Positions 52,701 through 61,199 of a stretch of 64,000 nt of DNA are shown here, piece by piece (the first letter of the stretch is position 1; each line of letters begins with the position of its first letter). The notes beneath the pieces were generated by a model. It was given only the letters and a program-made list of their open reading frames with translations, was not told the DNA's origin and did no database searches. Origin of the DNA: Acidovorax sp. RAC01 (GTDB taxonomy: Bacteria > Pseudomonadota > Gammaproteobacteria > Burkholderiales > Burkholderiaceae_C); NCBI RefSeq assembly GCF_001714725.1, contig NZ_CP016447.1, positions 2,805,001 to 2,869,000 on the forward strand, written 5' to 3'. Made by a program: the position numbers and the translations under genes.

Positions 52701-55700
52701 GTGAACATAAAACAATGGATGTGGGTCAGCGGGCTGATGCTGTTGGCGACTGGCGCACACGCGCTGCAGATCACGGGCTTTTCGCCCCAGGGCGAAGTCG
52801 CACGGGTGCGGCAGGTGGTGGCCAAGTTTGATGCCGCTGCCGTGAACTTTGGCGACCCCAAGGCCCCCGCACCACTGTCGGTGAGCTGCAGCGACGCCAG
52901 CGCCAGCAAGGGCACCGGCCGCTGGACCAGCGAGCGCGAGTGGGTGTTTGACTTTGAAAACGATCTGCCACCCGGGGTGCGCTGCACCGCCGTGGCAAAG
53001 ACCGGATTCAAATCGCCTGCTGGGGCAGATCTGGCGGGGGTTAAAAGCTATCAATTCAATAGCGGTGGACCGTTTGTGCAGAACATCCGCCCGGGCACGT
53101 ACGAGCGCATCGACGAAGAGCAGTTCTTTGTGCTGGAGCTCAACGGGCCTGCCACGCTGGAGAGCATTCGCGCCAGCGTGTGGTGCGTGGCCGATGGCCT
53201 GGGCGAGCGCGTGCCTGTGCGCCTGATCGAGGGCGCGCAGCGCGCCGACATTCTCAAGTCACAAGGCCTGGACAAGCGCGCCGCGCAGGCCCCTTTGCAG
53301 TTCGCCACGCTGGCCTGCAACCGCCGCCTGGCCTCGGGCTCGCGCATGCAGCTGGTCTTTGGCAAGGGCGTGGCCACGCCCAGCGGCGTGCCCAACGCGG
53401 TGGAAAAACGCTTTGCCTTCACCGTGCGCGAGCCGTTTGCTGCCGAGTTCAGCTGCGAGCGCGAGAACGCGCAGGCCGCGTGCCTGCCCATCCGGCCCAT
53501 GCAGCTGAGCTTCAACGCACCGGTGCCGCGCAAGCTGGCGGCGGGTATCCGCCTGAAGTCGTCCAAGGAGTCCATCAAGCCTGTGATCGCAGGCGCGGCC
53601 GAGGGCGCGCAGGCCGATGCGCTGGTCAGCAGCGTGCAGTTTGCCGCGCCGCTGGATGAGAACACCGCCTTCACGCTGGAGCTGCCGCGTGACTTCAAGG
53701 ACGCCGCGGGCCGTACGCTGCGCAATGCCGACAGCTTTCCGCTGAAGGTAGCCACCGGGGGCATGCCGCCGCTGGCCAAGTTTGCCGCCGCGCCGTTTGG
53801 CATCGTCGAGCGGTTTGCCGAGGGGCCCGCGACCGACAACCCGCCCGCACTGTTGCCCGTGACACTGCGCAACGTGGAAGCCGCCCTGCGCGTGCAGGGC
53901 CTGCAGGCCGGCGTGCCGTCTGCCGCCGCCGCGCAGCAGGGCAAGGTCAGCACCCTCAGGCCGCAATCTGACGCGGACATCATTGCGTGGTTTCGCAAGG
54001 TGCAGCGCTACGACAACTATCTGGTCGATCGCCGCCAGGCACGCCAGGACGTGACCGGCCCGCTGCCCAAGCCCCTCGACAACAACCGTGACCAGGTGCA
54101 GTCGCGCATGGTCTCGCTGCTGGCTGGCAAGCCCGGCGTCAGCACCCTGGACCTGCCCAAGCCCGCCAGCAACGACCCGCGGCCCTTCGAGGTGGTGGGC
54201 ATTCCCCTCGCGCCCGGTTTCCATGTGGTGGAGATCGCATCGCAGCGGCTGGGCCAGTCGCTGCTGGACGAGCGCCATGGCGATGCCCGCACGATGGTGG
54301 TGCGCACGTCGGCGCTGGTGACCAACCTGGGCGTGCACTTCAAGCTCGGCCGCGAGAACGCCCTGGTGTGGGTGACCTCGCTCGACAAAGGCCTGCCTCT
54401 GCAGGGCGCCATGGTGCGGGTATCAGACTGCCGCGGCAAGGAACTGGCCCAGGCGCTGACGGATGCGCAGGGCGTGGCCCGTGTGGAGGGCCTCTCGTCC
54501 GAGCCGCCCGGCTGCAACAACACCGCCGAACAAGACGGCGGCCAGGCCTACTTTGTGAGTGCCCGCCACAAGGGCATGGATGGCGTGGAGGACCTGGCCT
54601 TCACCTGGAGCGACTGGCAGCGCGGCATCGAGCCCTGGCGCTTCAATGTGCCCACCAGCCGCATGCCCGTGCCGGACGAACGCGCCCACACCATCTTTGA
54701 CCGCACGCTGTTCCGCGCAGGCGAAACCGTGTCGATGAAGCACCTGCTGCGCGCCGAAACGCGCCAGGGCTTCGCGCTGCCGCGCTCGCGCCCGGACCAG
54801 CTGGTCATCACCCACCTGGGCAGTGGCCAGCAGTTCACGCAGCCGCTGGCGTGGCGCGGCACCCCCACGGGCGGGCTCAGCGCGCAAAGCACCTTTGCCA
54901 TTCCACCCGCTGCCAAGCTGGGCGTGTACCAGGTGGAGCTGGCGGGCAATGGCACGGTGAATGGCAGCTTTGCGTCGGGCATGTTCCGCGTGGAGGAGTT
55001 CCGCCTGCCGGTACTGGAAGGCCGCATTGCGCCCGCCGACAAGAAGGCGCTGGTCAAGGTGCGTTCGGTACCCACCGACGTGCAGATCAACTACGTGTCG
55101 GGCGGCGGCGCCGCCAACCTGCCGGTGCGCGTGTCGGCGCTGGTGCGGGGCAAGTACCTGCAGTACGGCGACTACGAGACCTTCAGCTTCAACCCGCCGC
55201 GCAAGCGCGACCAGGCCAGCACCGGCAGCGACGATGAAGAGGCCACCGCCGGCCAGGATGCGCGCGTGATTGCCGACAAGCTGCCGCTCACGCTGAACAG
55301 GGAAGGTACGGGCAAGGTCACCATTGACAACGTGCCATCGGCCCGGCAGCCGCAGGAGCTGCTGCTGGAGGCCACTTACGCCGACCCCAACGGCGAGGTG
55401 CAGACCATCCGCAGCACACAGACGCTGTGGCCCGCTGGCGTGGTGGCCGGCATCAAGACCGAAGGCTGGGTGTCTGCCCGCCAGAAGATCCGCTTCCAGG
55501 CGCTGGCGCTGCAGCACAGCGGCAAGCCCGCGGCTGACACATCACTGCAGGTGCAGGCCGTGGCCCGCACCACCACCAGCACGCGCAAGCGCATGGTGGG
55601 CGGCTTCTACAGCTACGACAACCAGACCGAAACCAAAGACCTGGGCACGCTGTGCACCGGCAAGAGCGACGCGCGCGGCCTGCTGCTGTGCGAGGCCAAG

Positions 55701-58700
55701 CTCGACCAGCCCGGCGAGGTGGAACTGGTGGTGACCGCCACCGACAAGGACGGCAACACCAGCGTGGCCGCGTCGTCGGTGTGGGTCACGCGCCAGGGCG
55801 AGCTGTGGTTTGGCGGCGAAGACCACGACCGCATGGACCTGCTGGCTGAAAAGAAAAGCTACCAGGCCGGCGAGACCGCCAAGTTCCAGGTGCGCATGCC
55901 GTTTCGCTACGCCACGGCCCTGGTGGCGGTGGAGCGCGAGGGCATCATCGACACGCAGGTGGTGCAGCTCAACGGGCAGGACCCGACCGTGAGCCTGAAA
56001 GTGCAGCCCGACTGGGGGCCCAACGTGTACGTGAGCGTGCTGGCCCTGCGTGGCCGCCTGCGCGAGGTGCCTTGGTACAGCTTCTTCACCTGGGGCTTCA
56101 AGGCCCCGCGCGAGTGGTGGACGTCCTTCTGGTACGAGGGCAAGGAATACCAGGCGCCCACCGCGCTGGTGGATTTGTCCAAGCCTGCCTTCCGCCTGGG
56201 CGTGGCCGAGATCCGCGTGGGCACCGAGGCCCACCGCATCGACGTGAAGGTGGCCACCGACAAGGAGAGCTACGCTGTGCGCGGCAAGGCGCAGGTCACC
56301 ATCACCGCCACGTTGCCCGGGGGCAAGCCCGCTGCCAACGCCGAGGTGGCCGTGGCCGCGGTAGACCAGGCCCTGCTGGAGCTAATGCCCAACACCACCT
56401 GGAACCTGCTCGACGCCATGCTGCAGCGGCGCAGCTGGGGTGTGGAGACATCGACCGCGCAGATGGAAATCATCGGCCGCCGGCACTACGGCAAGAAGGC
56501 CGTGCCTGCGGGCGGCGGCGGGGGCCGGGCGCAGACGCGCGAGCTGCTCGACACGCTGCTGCTGTGGGAACCCGCGCTCAAGCTCGATGCCAACGGCCAA
56601 GCGAAGGTGACGGTGCCCCTGAACGATGCGCTCACCACGTTCAAGATCGTGGCCGTGGCCGATGCGTCCACCGGGCTGTTTGGCACGGGCAGCGCCAGCA
56701 TTCGCGCCACGCAAGATTTGCAGATCATCAGCGGCCTGCCACCGCTGGTGCGCGAGGACGACCAGTTCCGCGCCCAGATCACGCTGCGCAACACCACCAA
56801 GGCCGCGATGAAAGTCGAGGTGGCTCCGCGTGCCACGCTGCTGGATCTCAAGCCACAGACGGTGGAGATCCCCGCGGGCGAATCGCGCGAGGTGGCGTGG
56901 AACGTGACCGCACCGGCCCAGCTGGCGCAGACCCGCGCCCAGGCCATCCTGTGGGAGATCGAGGCCAAGGACACGGTGAGCGGCGCGCGCGACGCGCTCA
57001 AGGCCAGCCAGCGGCTGATCCCGGCCATGCCGCTGACGGTGCAGCAGGCCACGCTGGTGCAGGTGGATGGCACCTACAACCTCGACGTGAACCCGCCCGC
57101 AGACGCCTTGCCAGGCCGCGGCGGCCTCAAGCTGTCGCTGCAGCCCAAGCTTGCCGAAGGCCTGCCGGGGGTGCGCGACTGGTGGGCGCGCTACCCGTTC
57201 GCATGCCTGGAGCAGCAATCGAGCAAGGCCATCGGCCTGCGCGACCCTGCCCTGTGGCAGACCGTGATGGCGCAGCTGCCCACCTACCTGGATGCAGACG
57301 GCCTGGCCAGCTACTTTCCGCCGCGCGATGGCGATGCCAACCGCGGAAGCGACACGCTGACGGCCTACCTGCTGGCGGTGGCGCACGAGGCGTCGGGCAT
57401 CAACCCGGCATTTGCCCTGCCTGACGCGGCCCGCGCCGCCATGGAGCGTGGCCTGATCGGGTTTGTGGACGGCCGCATCGAGCGCAGCTTCTGGAGCCCG
57501 CGCAAGGATTTGGACATGCGCAAGGTGGCCGCGCTGGAAGCGCTGTCGCGCTACGGCAAGGCCCAGGGCCGCATGGCCAGCAGCATCACCATCGCGCCCA
57601 ACCAGTGGCCCACGCACACGGTGATCGACTGGCTCAATGTGTTGAAGCGCGTGGCCGATGTGCCGCAGCGCGAGCAGCGCCTGGCCGAGGCCCTGCAGAT
57701 CCTGCGTGCGCGGCTGTCGTACCAGGGCACCAAGCTCATCTTCAGCACCGAGCAGGACGACTACTGGTGGTGGCTGATGCAAAGCGGCGACGTGAACACC
57801 GCGCGCCTGATGCTGGCCGTGATGGACGACCCCGCCTGGAAGGACGACATGGGCCGCCTGGCCAACGGCTTCATTGCCCGCCAGCAAGGCGGCGCCTGGC
57901 ACACCACCACGGCCAACCTGTGGGGCGCGCTGGCGCTGGAGAAATTCAGCGCCAGGTTCGAAGCCACGCCCGTGTCGGGCACCACCCGGGCCGCCATGTC
58001 TGCGAACACCGCCAGCGTGGACTGGAGCAAGGTCGAGCGCATCAAGTCGGGCGACCCGGTGGGCGCCGCGCACCAGGCCTCGTGGTTTGGCGCACCGGCA
58101 TCGCCCGGCAATTTCAGGAACAACACCATGTTCCTGCCCTGGGGCACCGGCGCGGGCAAGGCCGGTGGCAAAGAGGCGCTGGCCGTCACGCACCAGGGCC
58201 CGGGCAAGCCGTGGCTCACACTGCAGTCGGTGGCGGCCATCCAGCTCAAGGCGCCGTTCGCAGCGGGTTACGCCATCAAGAAGACCATCACGCCGGTGGA
58301 GCAGGCCAACAAGGGCTTGCCCGCAGGCCAGTACACGCGCGGCGATGTGCTGCGCATCACGCTGGAGGTCAACGCCAGTGCCGACATGACCTGGGTGGCC
58401 ATCACCGACCCGATCCCGGGCGGCGCCACCATCCTGGGCAGCGGGCTGGGGCGCGATTCAGAGATCGCCACGCAGGGCGAACGCCGCAGCGGCGCGGGCT
58501 GGCCGGCGTTCGAGGAGCGCAGCTTCGAGTCTTTCCGCAGCTACTACGAATACCTGCCCAAGGGCACGGTCAAGATGGAATACACCGTGCGCCTGAACAA
58601 CGTGGGCGACTTCGCCCTGCCGCCCAGCCGGGTCGAGGCCATGTACGCCCCCGAGATGTTTGGCGAGGTGCCCAATGCGCGGGTGAGGGTGGAGGCGGCG

Positions 58701-58706
58701 CGGTAG
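52701..58706 (+). CDS. Bacterial alpha-2-macroglobulin with thioester
   Basis: Very large periplasmic protease trap of 2001 residues. GTG start with GGAGGGG seven bases upstream; signal peptide MNIKQWMWVSGLMLLATGAH with cleavage after AHA. No lipobox Cys, unlike E. coli YfhM, so it is probably soluble. Tandem MG domains fill the N-terminal two thirds; the thioester CLEQ is at residue 1502 (YPFACLEQQSSK), followed by the alpha-hexatoroid (TED) domain with VIDWLNVL. A fragment of the dispersed palindrome is read in frame near residue 115. The stop overlaps the GTG of pbpC by one base, the conserved yfhM-pbpC pairing. Confidence 0.93.
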   Translation: MNIKQWMWVSGLMLLATGAHALQITGFSPQGEVARVRQVVAKFDAAAVNFGDPKAPAPLSVSCSDASASKGTGRWTSEREWVFDFENDLPPGVRCTAVAKTGFKSPAGADLAGVKSYQFNSGGPFVQNIRPGTYERIDEEQFFVLELNGPATLESIRASVWCVADGLGERVPVRLIEGAQRADILKSQGLDKRAAQAPLQFATLACNRRLASGSRMQLVFGKGVATPSGVPNAVEKRFAFTVREPFAAEFSCERENAQAACLPIRPMQLSFNAPVPRKLAAGIRLKSSKESIKPVIAGAAEGAQADALVSSVQFAAPLDENTAFTLELPRDFKDAAGRTLRNADSFPLKVATGGMPPLAKFAAAPFGIVERFAEGPATDNPPALLPVTLRNVEAALRVQGLQAGVPSAAAAQQGKVSTLRPQSDADIIAWFRKVQRYDNYLVDRRQARQDVTGPLPKPLDNNRDQVQSRMVSLLAGKPGVSTLDLPKPASNDPRPFEVVGIPLAPGFHVVEIASQRLGQSLLDERHGDARTMVVRTSALVTNLGVHFKLGRENALVWVTSLDKGLPLQGAMVRVSDCRGKELAQALTDAQGVARVEGLSSEPPGCNNTAEQDGGQAYFVSARHKGMDGVEDLAFTWSDWQRGIEPWRFNVPTSRMPVPDERAHTIFDRTLFRAGETVSMKHLLRAETRQGFALPRSRPDQLVITHLGSGQQFTQPLAWRGTPTGGLSAQSTFAIPPAAKLGVYQVELAGNGTVNGSFASGMFRVEEFRLPVLEGRIAPADKKALVKVRSVPTDVQINYVSGGGAANLPVRVSALVRGKYLQYGDYETFSFNPPRKRDQASTGSDDEEATAGQDARVIADKLPLTLNREGTGKVTIDNVPSARQPQELLLEATYADPNGEVQTIRSTQTLWPAGVVAGIKTEGWVSARQKIRFQALALQHSGKPAADTSLQVQAVARTTTSTRKRMVGGFYSYDNQTETKDLGTLCTGKSDARGLLLCEAKLDQPGEVELVVTATDKDGNTSVAASSVWVTRQGELWFGGEDHDRMDLLAEKKSYQAGETAKFQVRMPFRYATALVAVEREGIIDTQVVQLNGQDPTVSLKVQPDWGPNVYVSVLALRGRLREVPWYSFFTWGFKAPREWWTSFWYEGKEYQAPTALVDLSKPAFRLGVAEIRVGTEAHRIDVKVATDKESYAVRGKAQVTITATLPGGKPAANAEVAVAAVDQALLELMPNTTWNLLDAMLQRRSWGVETSTAQMEIIGRRHYGKKAVPAGGGGGRAQTRELLDTLLLWEPALKLDANGQAKVTVPLNDALTTFKIVAVADASTGLFGTGSASIRATQDLQIISGLPPLVREDDQFRAQITLRNTTKAAMKVEVAPRATLLDLKPQTVEIPAGESREVAWNVTAPAQLAQTRAQAILWEIEAKDTVSGARDALKASQRLIPAMPLTVQQATLVQVDGTYNLDVNPPADALPGRGGLKLSLQPKLAEGLPGVRDWWARYPFACLEQQSSKAIGLRDPALWQTVMAQLPTYLDADGLASYFPPRDGDANRGSDTLTAYLLAVAHEASGINPAFALPDAARAAMERGLIGFVDGRIERSFWSPRKDLDMRKVAALEALSRYGKAQGRMASSITIAPNQWPTHTVIDWLNVLKRVADVPQREQRLAEALQILRARLSYQGTKLIFSTEQDDYWWWLMQSGDVNTARLMLAVMDDPAWKDDMGRLANGFIARQQGGAWHTTTANLWGALALEKFSARFEATPVSGTTRAAMSANTASVDWSKVERIKSGDPVGAAHQASWFGAPASPGNFRNNTMFLPWGTGAGKAGGKEALAVTHQGPGKPWLTLQSVAAIQLKAPFAAGYAIKKTITPVEQANKGLPAGQYTRGDVLRITLEVNASADMTWVAITDPIPGGATILGSGLGRDSEIATQGERRSGAGWPAFEERSFESFRSYYEYLPKGTVKMEYTVRLNNVGDFALPPSRVEAMYAPEMFGEVPNARVRVEAAR
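53043..53063. repeat. Dispersed palindrome core inside the macroglobulin gene
   Basis: aaaagctatcaattcaatag, in frame in the coding region and encoding a KSYQFNS segment. The same core sequence as in the intergenic copies. Confidence 0.6.
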
Positions 58707-61120
58707 TGAAACAGACCGCGCCTGGGGCCGACGGCTTGCTTGCCCGATGGTGCGCATGTCGCTGGCTTGTTGCGACAGGAATCGCTGTCTGTGCGACGCC
58801 CGCAGCCGCGCTGCCCGCTTTTGACGAGGTGCGCGCAGATTTCCGCCCGTCCGACACCCTGATTCTTTCGCGCGAGGGCGAGGTGCTGCAGCGCCTGCGC
58901 ACCGATGCCACCGTGCGGCGCGGCCAGTGGGTACCCCTGGCCGATGTGTCGCCCGCGCTGCGCCAGGCCCTGGTGCTCAGCGAGGACAAGCGGTTTTTTG
59001 AGCACAGCGGTGTGGACTGGCGCGCAGCCACGGCCGCCGCGTGGGGCAACCTGTGGAACCAGCGCACGCGCGGGGCCAGCACCATCACCATGCAGCTGGC
59101 CGGCCTGCTGGATGGGGATTGGCGCCAGGGCCCAGGCGGGCGCACCGTGCCGCAAAAGCTGGGGCAGACGGTGGCCGCGCAGGTGCTGGACCGGCGCTGG
59201 CGCAAGGACCAGATCCTGGAGGCGTACCTCAACCTGGTGCCGTTTCGCGGCGAGCTGGTGGGCATTGATGCGCTGAGCCGTACGCTGTTTGGCAAGGCCG
59301 CCCACGCGCTGGATGACCGCGAGGCCGCTGTGGCCGCTGCCCTGGTGCGTGCGCCCAATGCGCGGCCGGCGCTGGTGGCGCAGCGCGCCTGCGGGGTGCT
59401 GCGCGACATGCAGCCGCCCGCCACCACCGGGGCTGTGCGTGTGGACTGCGAAGCCCTGGATGTGTTTGCCACTGCCGCCCTGCAGCGCCGCGCGTTTGAT
59501 GCCAGCGAGGGCGTGGCGCCACACCTGGCGCGCTACGCGCTGCGCCAGCGTGCTGGCAGTGCCAGCATCGCTGCGGGCCAGGCCACCGCGCCAGTGCCGG
59601 AGCGCGTGAGCACCACGCTGCGCGCCCCGTTGCAGCGCTTTGCCGTGCAAAGCCTGCAGCAGCACCTGCGCGAGCTGCGCGGCCGCAATGTGGAGGACGG
59701 TGCGGTGCTGGTGCTCGACAACGCCACCGGGGAGGTGCTGGCCTGGGTGGGGTCGTCCGGCCAGCTCAGCCAGGCCAGCGAAGTTGACGGCGTGCTGGCT
59801 GCGCGCCAGCCGGGCTCCACGCTCAAGCCGTTTTTGTATGCGCAGGCGATGGCCGAGCGGCGCCTCACGGCCGCCTCCCTGGTCGACGACTCGCCAGCGC
59901 AGATCAGCACCGCCAGCGGCCTGTACATCCCGCAGAACTACGACCGCCAGTTCAAGGGCTGGGTGTCGGTGCGCACGGCGCTGGCGGCATCGCTCAATGT
60001 GCCGGCGGTGCGCACGCTCGTCATGGTCACGCCCGATGCGTTTCATCGCCAGCTGGCCGCCGCGGGCATGCCGCTGCGCGAAACCGGCGACTACTTTGGC
60101 TACAGCCTGGCCCTGGGCAGCCCCGAGGTGCCGCTGCTGCACCTGACCAATGCCTACCGCACGCTCGCCAACGGCGGGCGGGCGAGTCCTGTGGCCCCCA
60201 CGCTCGCCAACGGCGGGCGGGCGAGTCCTGTGGCCCCCACGCTCGCCAACGGCGGGCGGGCGAGCCCCACCACAGCCAGGCCCGCGCCCCGCTTCACACA
60301 AGCGCTGGATACAAGTGCCGCCTTCATCGTGGGCGACATCCTGGCCGACGGCAACGCCCGCGCCCGCACCTTCGGCACCGACAGCGTGCTGGCCACGCGC
60401 TTCTGGTCGGCCGTGAAAACCGGCACCAGCAAGGACATGCGCGACAACTGGGCAGTGGGCTGGTCGGCCCGCTACACGGTGGGCGTGTGGGTGGGCAATG
60501 CCAGCGGCGCCGCCATGCACGACGTGAGCGGCACCAGCGGCGCAGCGCCCGTCTGGGCCGCAGTGATGGGCTTTTTGCACGCGCGTGAGCCCAGCCGCCC
60601 GCCGCGGCCGCCGGGCGCGCTGGTGCGGGCGCCGGTGCGTTTTGGCAGCGGGGCAGACAGCCCCCAGCCGCTGGAGGCGGCGCGGGACGAGTGGTTTGTG
60701 CCGGGCACGCAGCAATCCCTGTTTGCTATTGATTCAATAGCTAAAAACCAAGACTCAGCAAGCGCTGGAGCGCTAAAAAGTCTCAAAAATTCCGCCGCTG
60801 CAACCTTTGCAGTCCCGGATGCCCCCGGCGCCCGCATCACGGCGCCCGCGGCAGGCAGCGTGATCGCTCTCGACCCGGACATCCCGCCGGCCAGCCAGCG
60901 CCTGCAGTTCGTCGCCGGGCCGGCTGCGGCGGGCGCCGACCTGCGCTGGCGCATCGGCGGCAAGCCCCTGGGCCGCGGCGCGCGGGTGGCGTGGCTCCCG
61001 TGGCCGGGGCGGCATGTGGTGCAGCTCACCGATGGCCAGGGGCGGGTGCTCGACGAGATCCGCATCGAGGTGCGGGGTGCGGGAGTTGCGCCCGCCGGAC
61101 CCCAACCCGGGCGGTCCTGA
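58706..61120 (+). CDS. pbpC: Penicillin-binding protein 1C
   Basis: Bifunctional peptidoglycan synthase of 804 residues. GTG start one base inside the upstream TAG. A hydrophobic N-terminus (near 15-35) anchors it. GT51 domain with LSEDKRFFEHSGVDWRA (catalytic Glu near 93) and GASTITMQLAG; transpeptidase domain with the SxxK Ser at 371 (QPGSTLKPF), SxN in ALAASLNVPAV and KTG near 571 (VKTGTSKDM). C-terminal BiPBP_C beta domain from about 710. A 39-bp tandem repeat expands the conserved LANGG loop (486-524), and a palindromic element is read in frame near 673-694. Its pairing with alpha-2-macroglobulin suggests defence of the cell wall against attack by proteases. Confidence 0.95.
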   Translation: MKQTAPGADGLLARWCACRWLVATGIAVCATPAAALPAFDEVRADFRPSDTLILSREGEVLQRLRTDATVRRGQWVPLADVSPALRQALVLSEDKRFFEHSGVDWRAATAAAWGNLWNQRTRGASTITMQLAGLLDGDWRQGPGGRTVPQKLGQTVAAQVLDRRWRKDQILEAYLNLVPFRGELVGIDALSRTLFGKAAHALDDREAAVAAALVRAPNARPALVAQRACGVLRDMQPPATTGAVRVDCEALDVFATAALQRRAFDASEGVAPHLARYALRQRAGSASIAAGQATAPVPERVSTTLRAPLQRFAVQSLQQHLRELRGRNVEDGAVLVLDNATGEVLAWVGSSGQLSQASEVDGVLAARQPGSTLKPFLYAQAMAERRLTAASLVDDSPAQISTASGLYIPQNYDRQFKGWVSVRTALAASLNVPAVRTLVMVTPDAFHRQLAAAGMPLRETGDYFGYSLALGSPEVPLLHLTNAYRTLANGGRASPVAPTLANGGRASPVAPTLANGGRASPTTARPAPRFTQALDTSAAFIVGDILADGNARARTFGTDSVLATRFWSAVKTGTSKDMRDNWAVGWSARYTVGVWVGNASGAAMHDVSGTSGAAPVWAAVMGFLHAREPSRPPRPPGALVRAPVRFGSGADSPQPLEAARDEWFVPGTQQSLFAIDSIAKNQDSASAGALKSLKNSAAATFAVPDAPGARITAPAAGSVIALDPDIPPASQRLQFVAGPAAAGADLRWRIGGKPLGRGARVAWLPWPGRHVVQLTDGQGRVLDEIRIEVRGAGVAPAGPQPGRS
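60161..60266. repeat. 39-bp tandem repeat (about 2.7 copies) in pbpC
   Basis: Unit acgctcgccaacggcgggcg followed by ggcgagtcctgtggccccc, exact in copies 1 (60161-60199) and 2 (60200-60238), partial in copy 3 (60239-60266). Each unit encodes TLANGGRASPVAP, in frame. Confidence 0.95.
60724..60787. repeat. Dispersed palindromic element inside pbpC
   Basis: tgctattgattcaatagcta, then aagactcagcaagcgctgga. It is a good match to the family core and reads through in frame as the linker SIAKNQDSASAGALKS before the C-terminal domain. Confidence 0.75.
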
Positions 61121-61171
61121 ACGTGGCGTAAACCCGGGGTGGCGCGGTAACGCCCAACGGCAAGGGTCGCA

Positions 61172-61177
61172 TAAAAT
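61172..61177 (+). promoter_or_regulatory. -10 box upstream of the membrane diguanylate cyclase gene
   Basis: TAAAAT in gcataaaatcg, 23 bases before the ATG. No clear -35; the leader would be very short. Confidence 0.35.
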
Positions 61178-61199
61178 CGTTACAAATTATCTCCACCCT

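Noticed and set aside
60161..60266. CRISPR-like array
   Set aside because: The units are directly joined without spacers, are in frame in pbpC and encode a peptide repeat; no cas genes are present.
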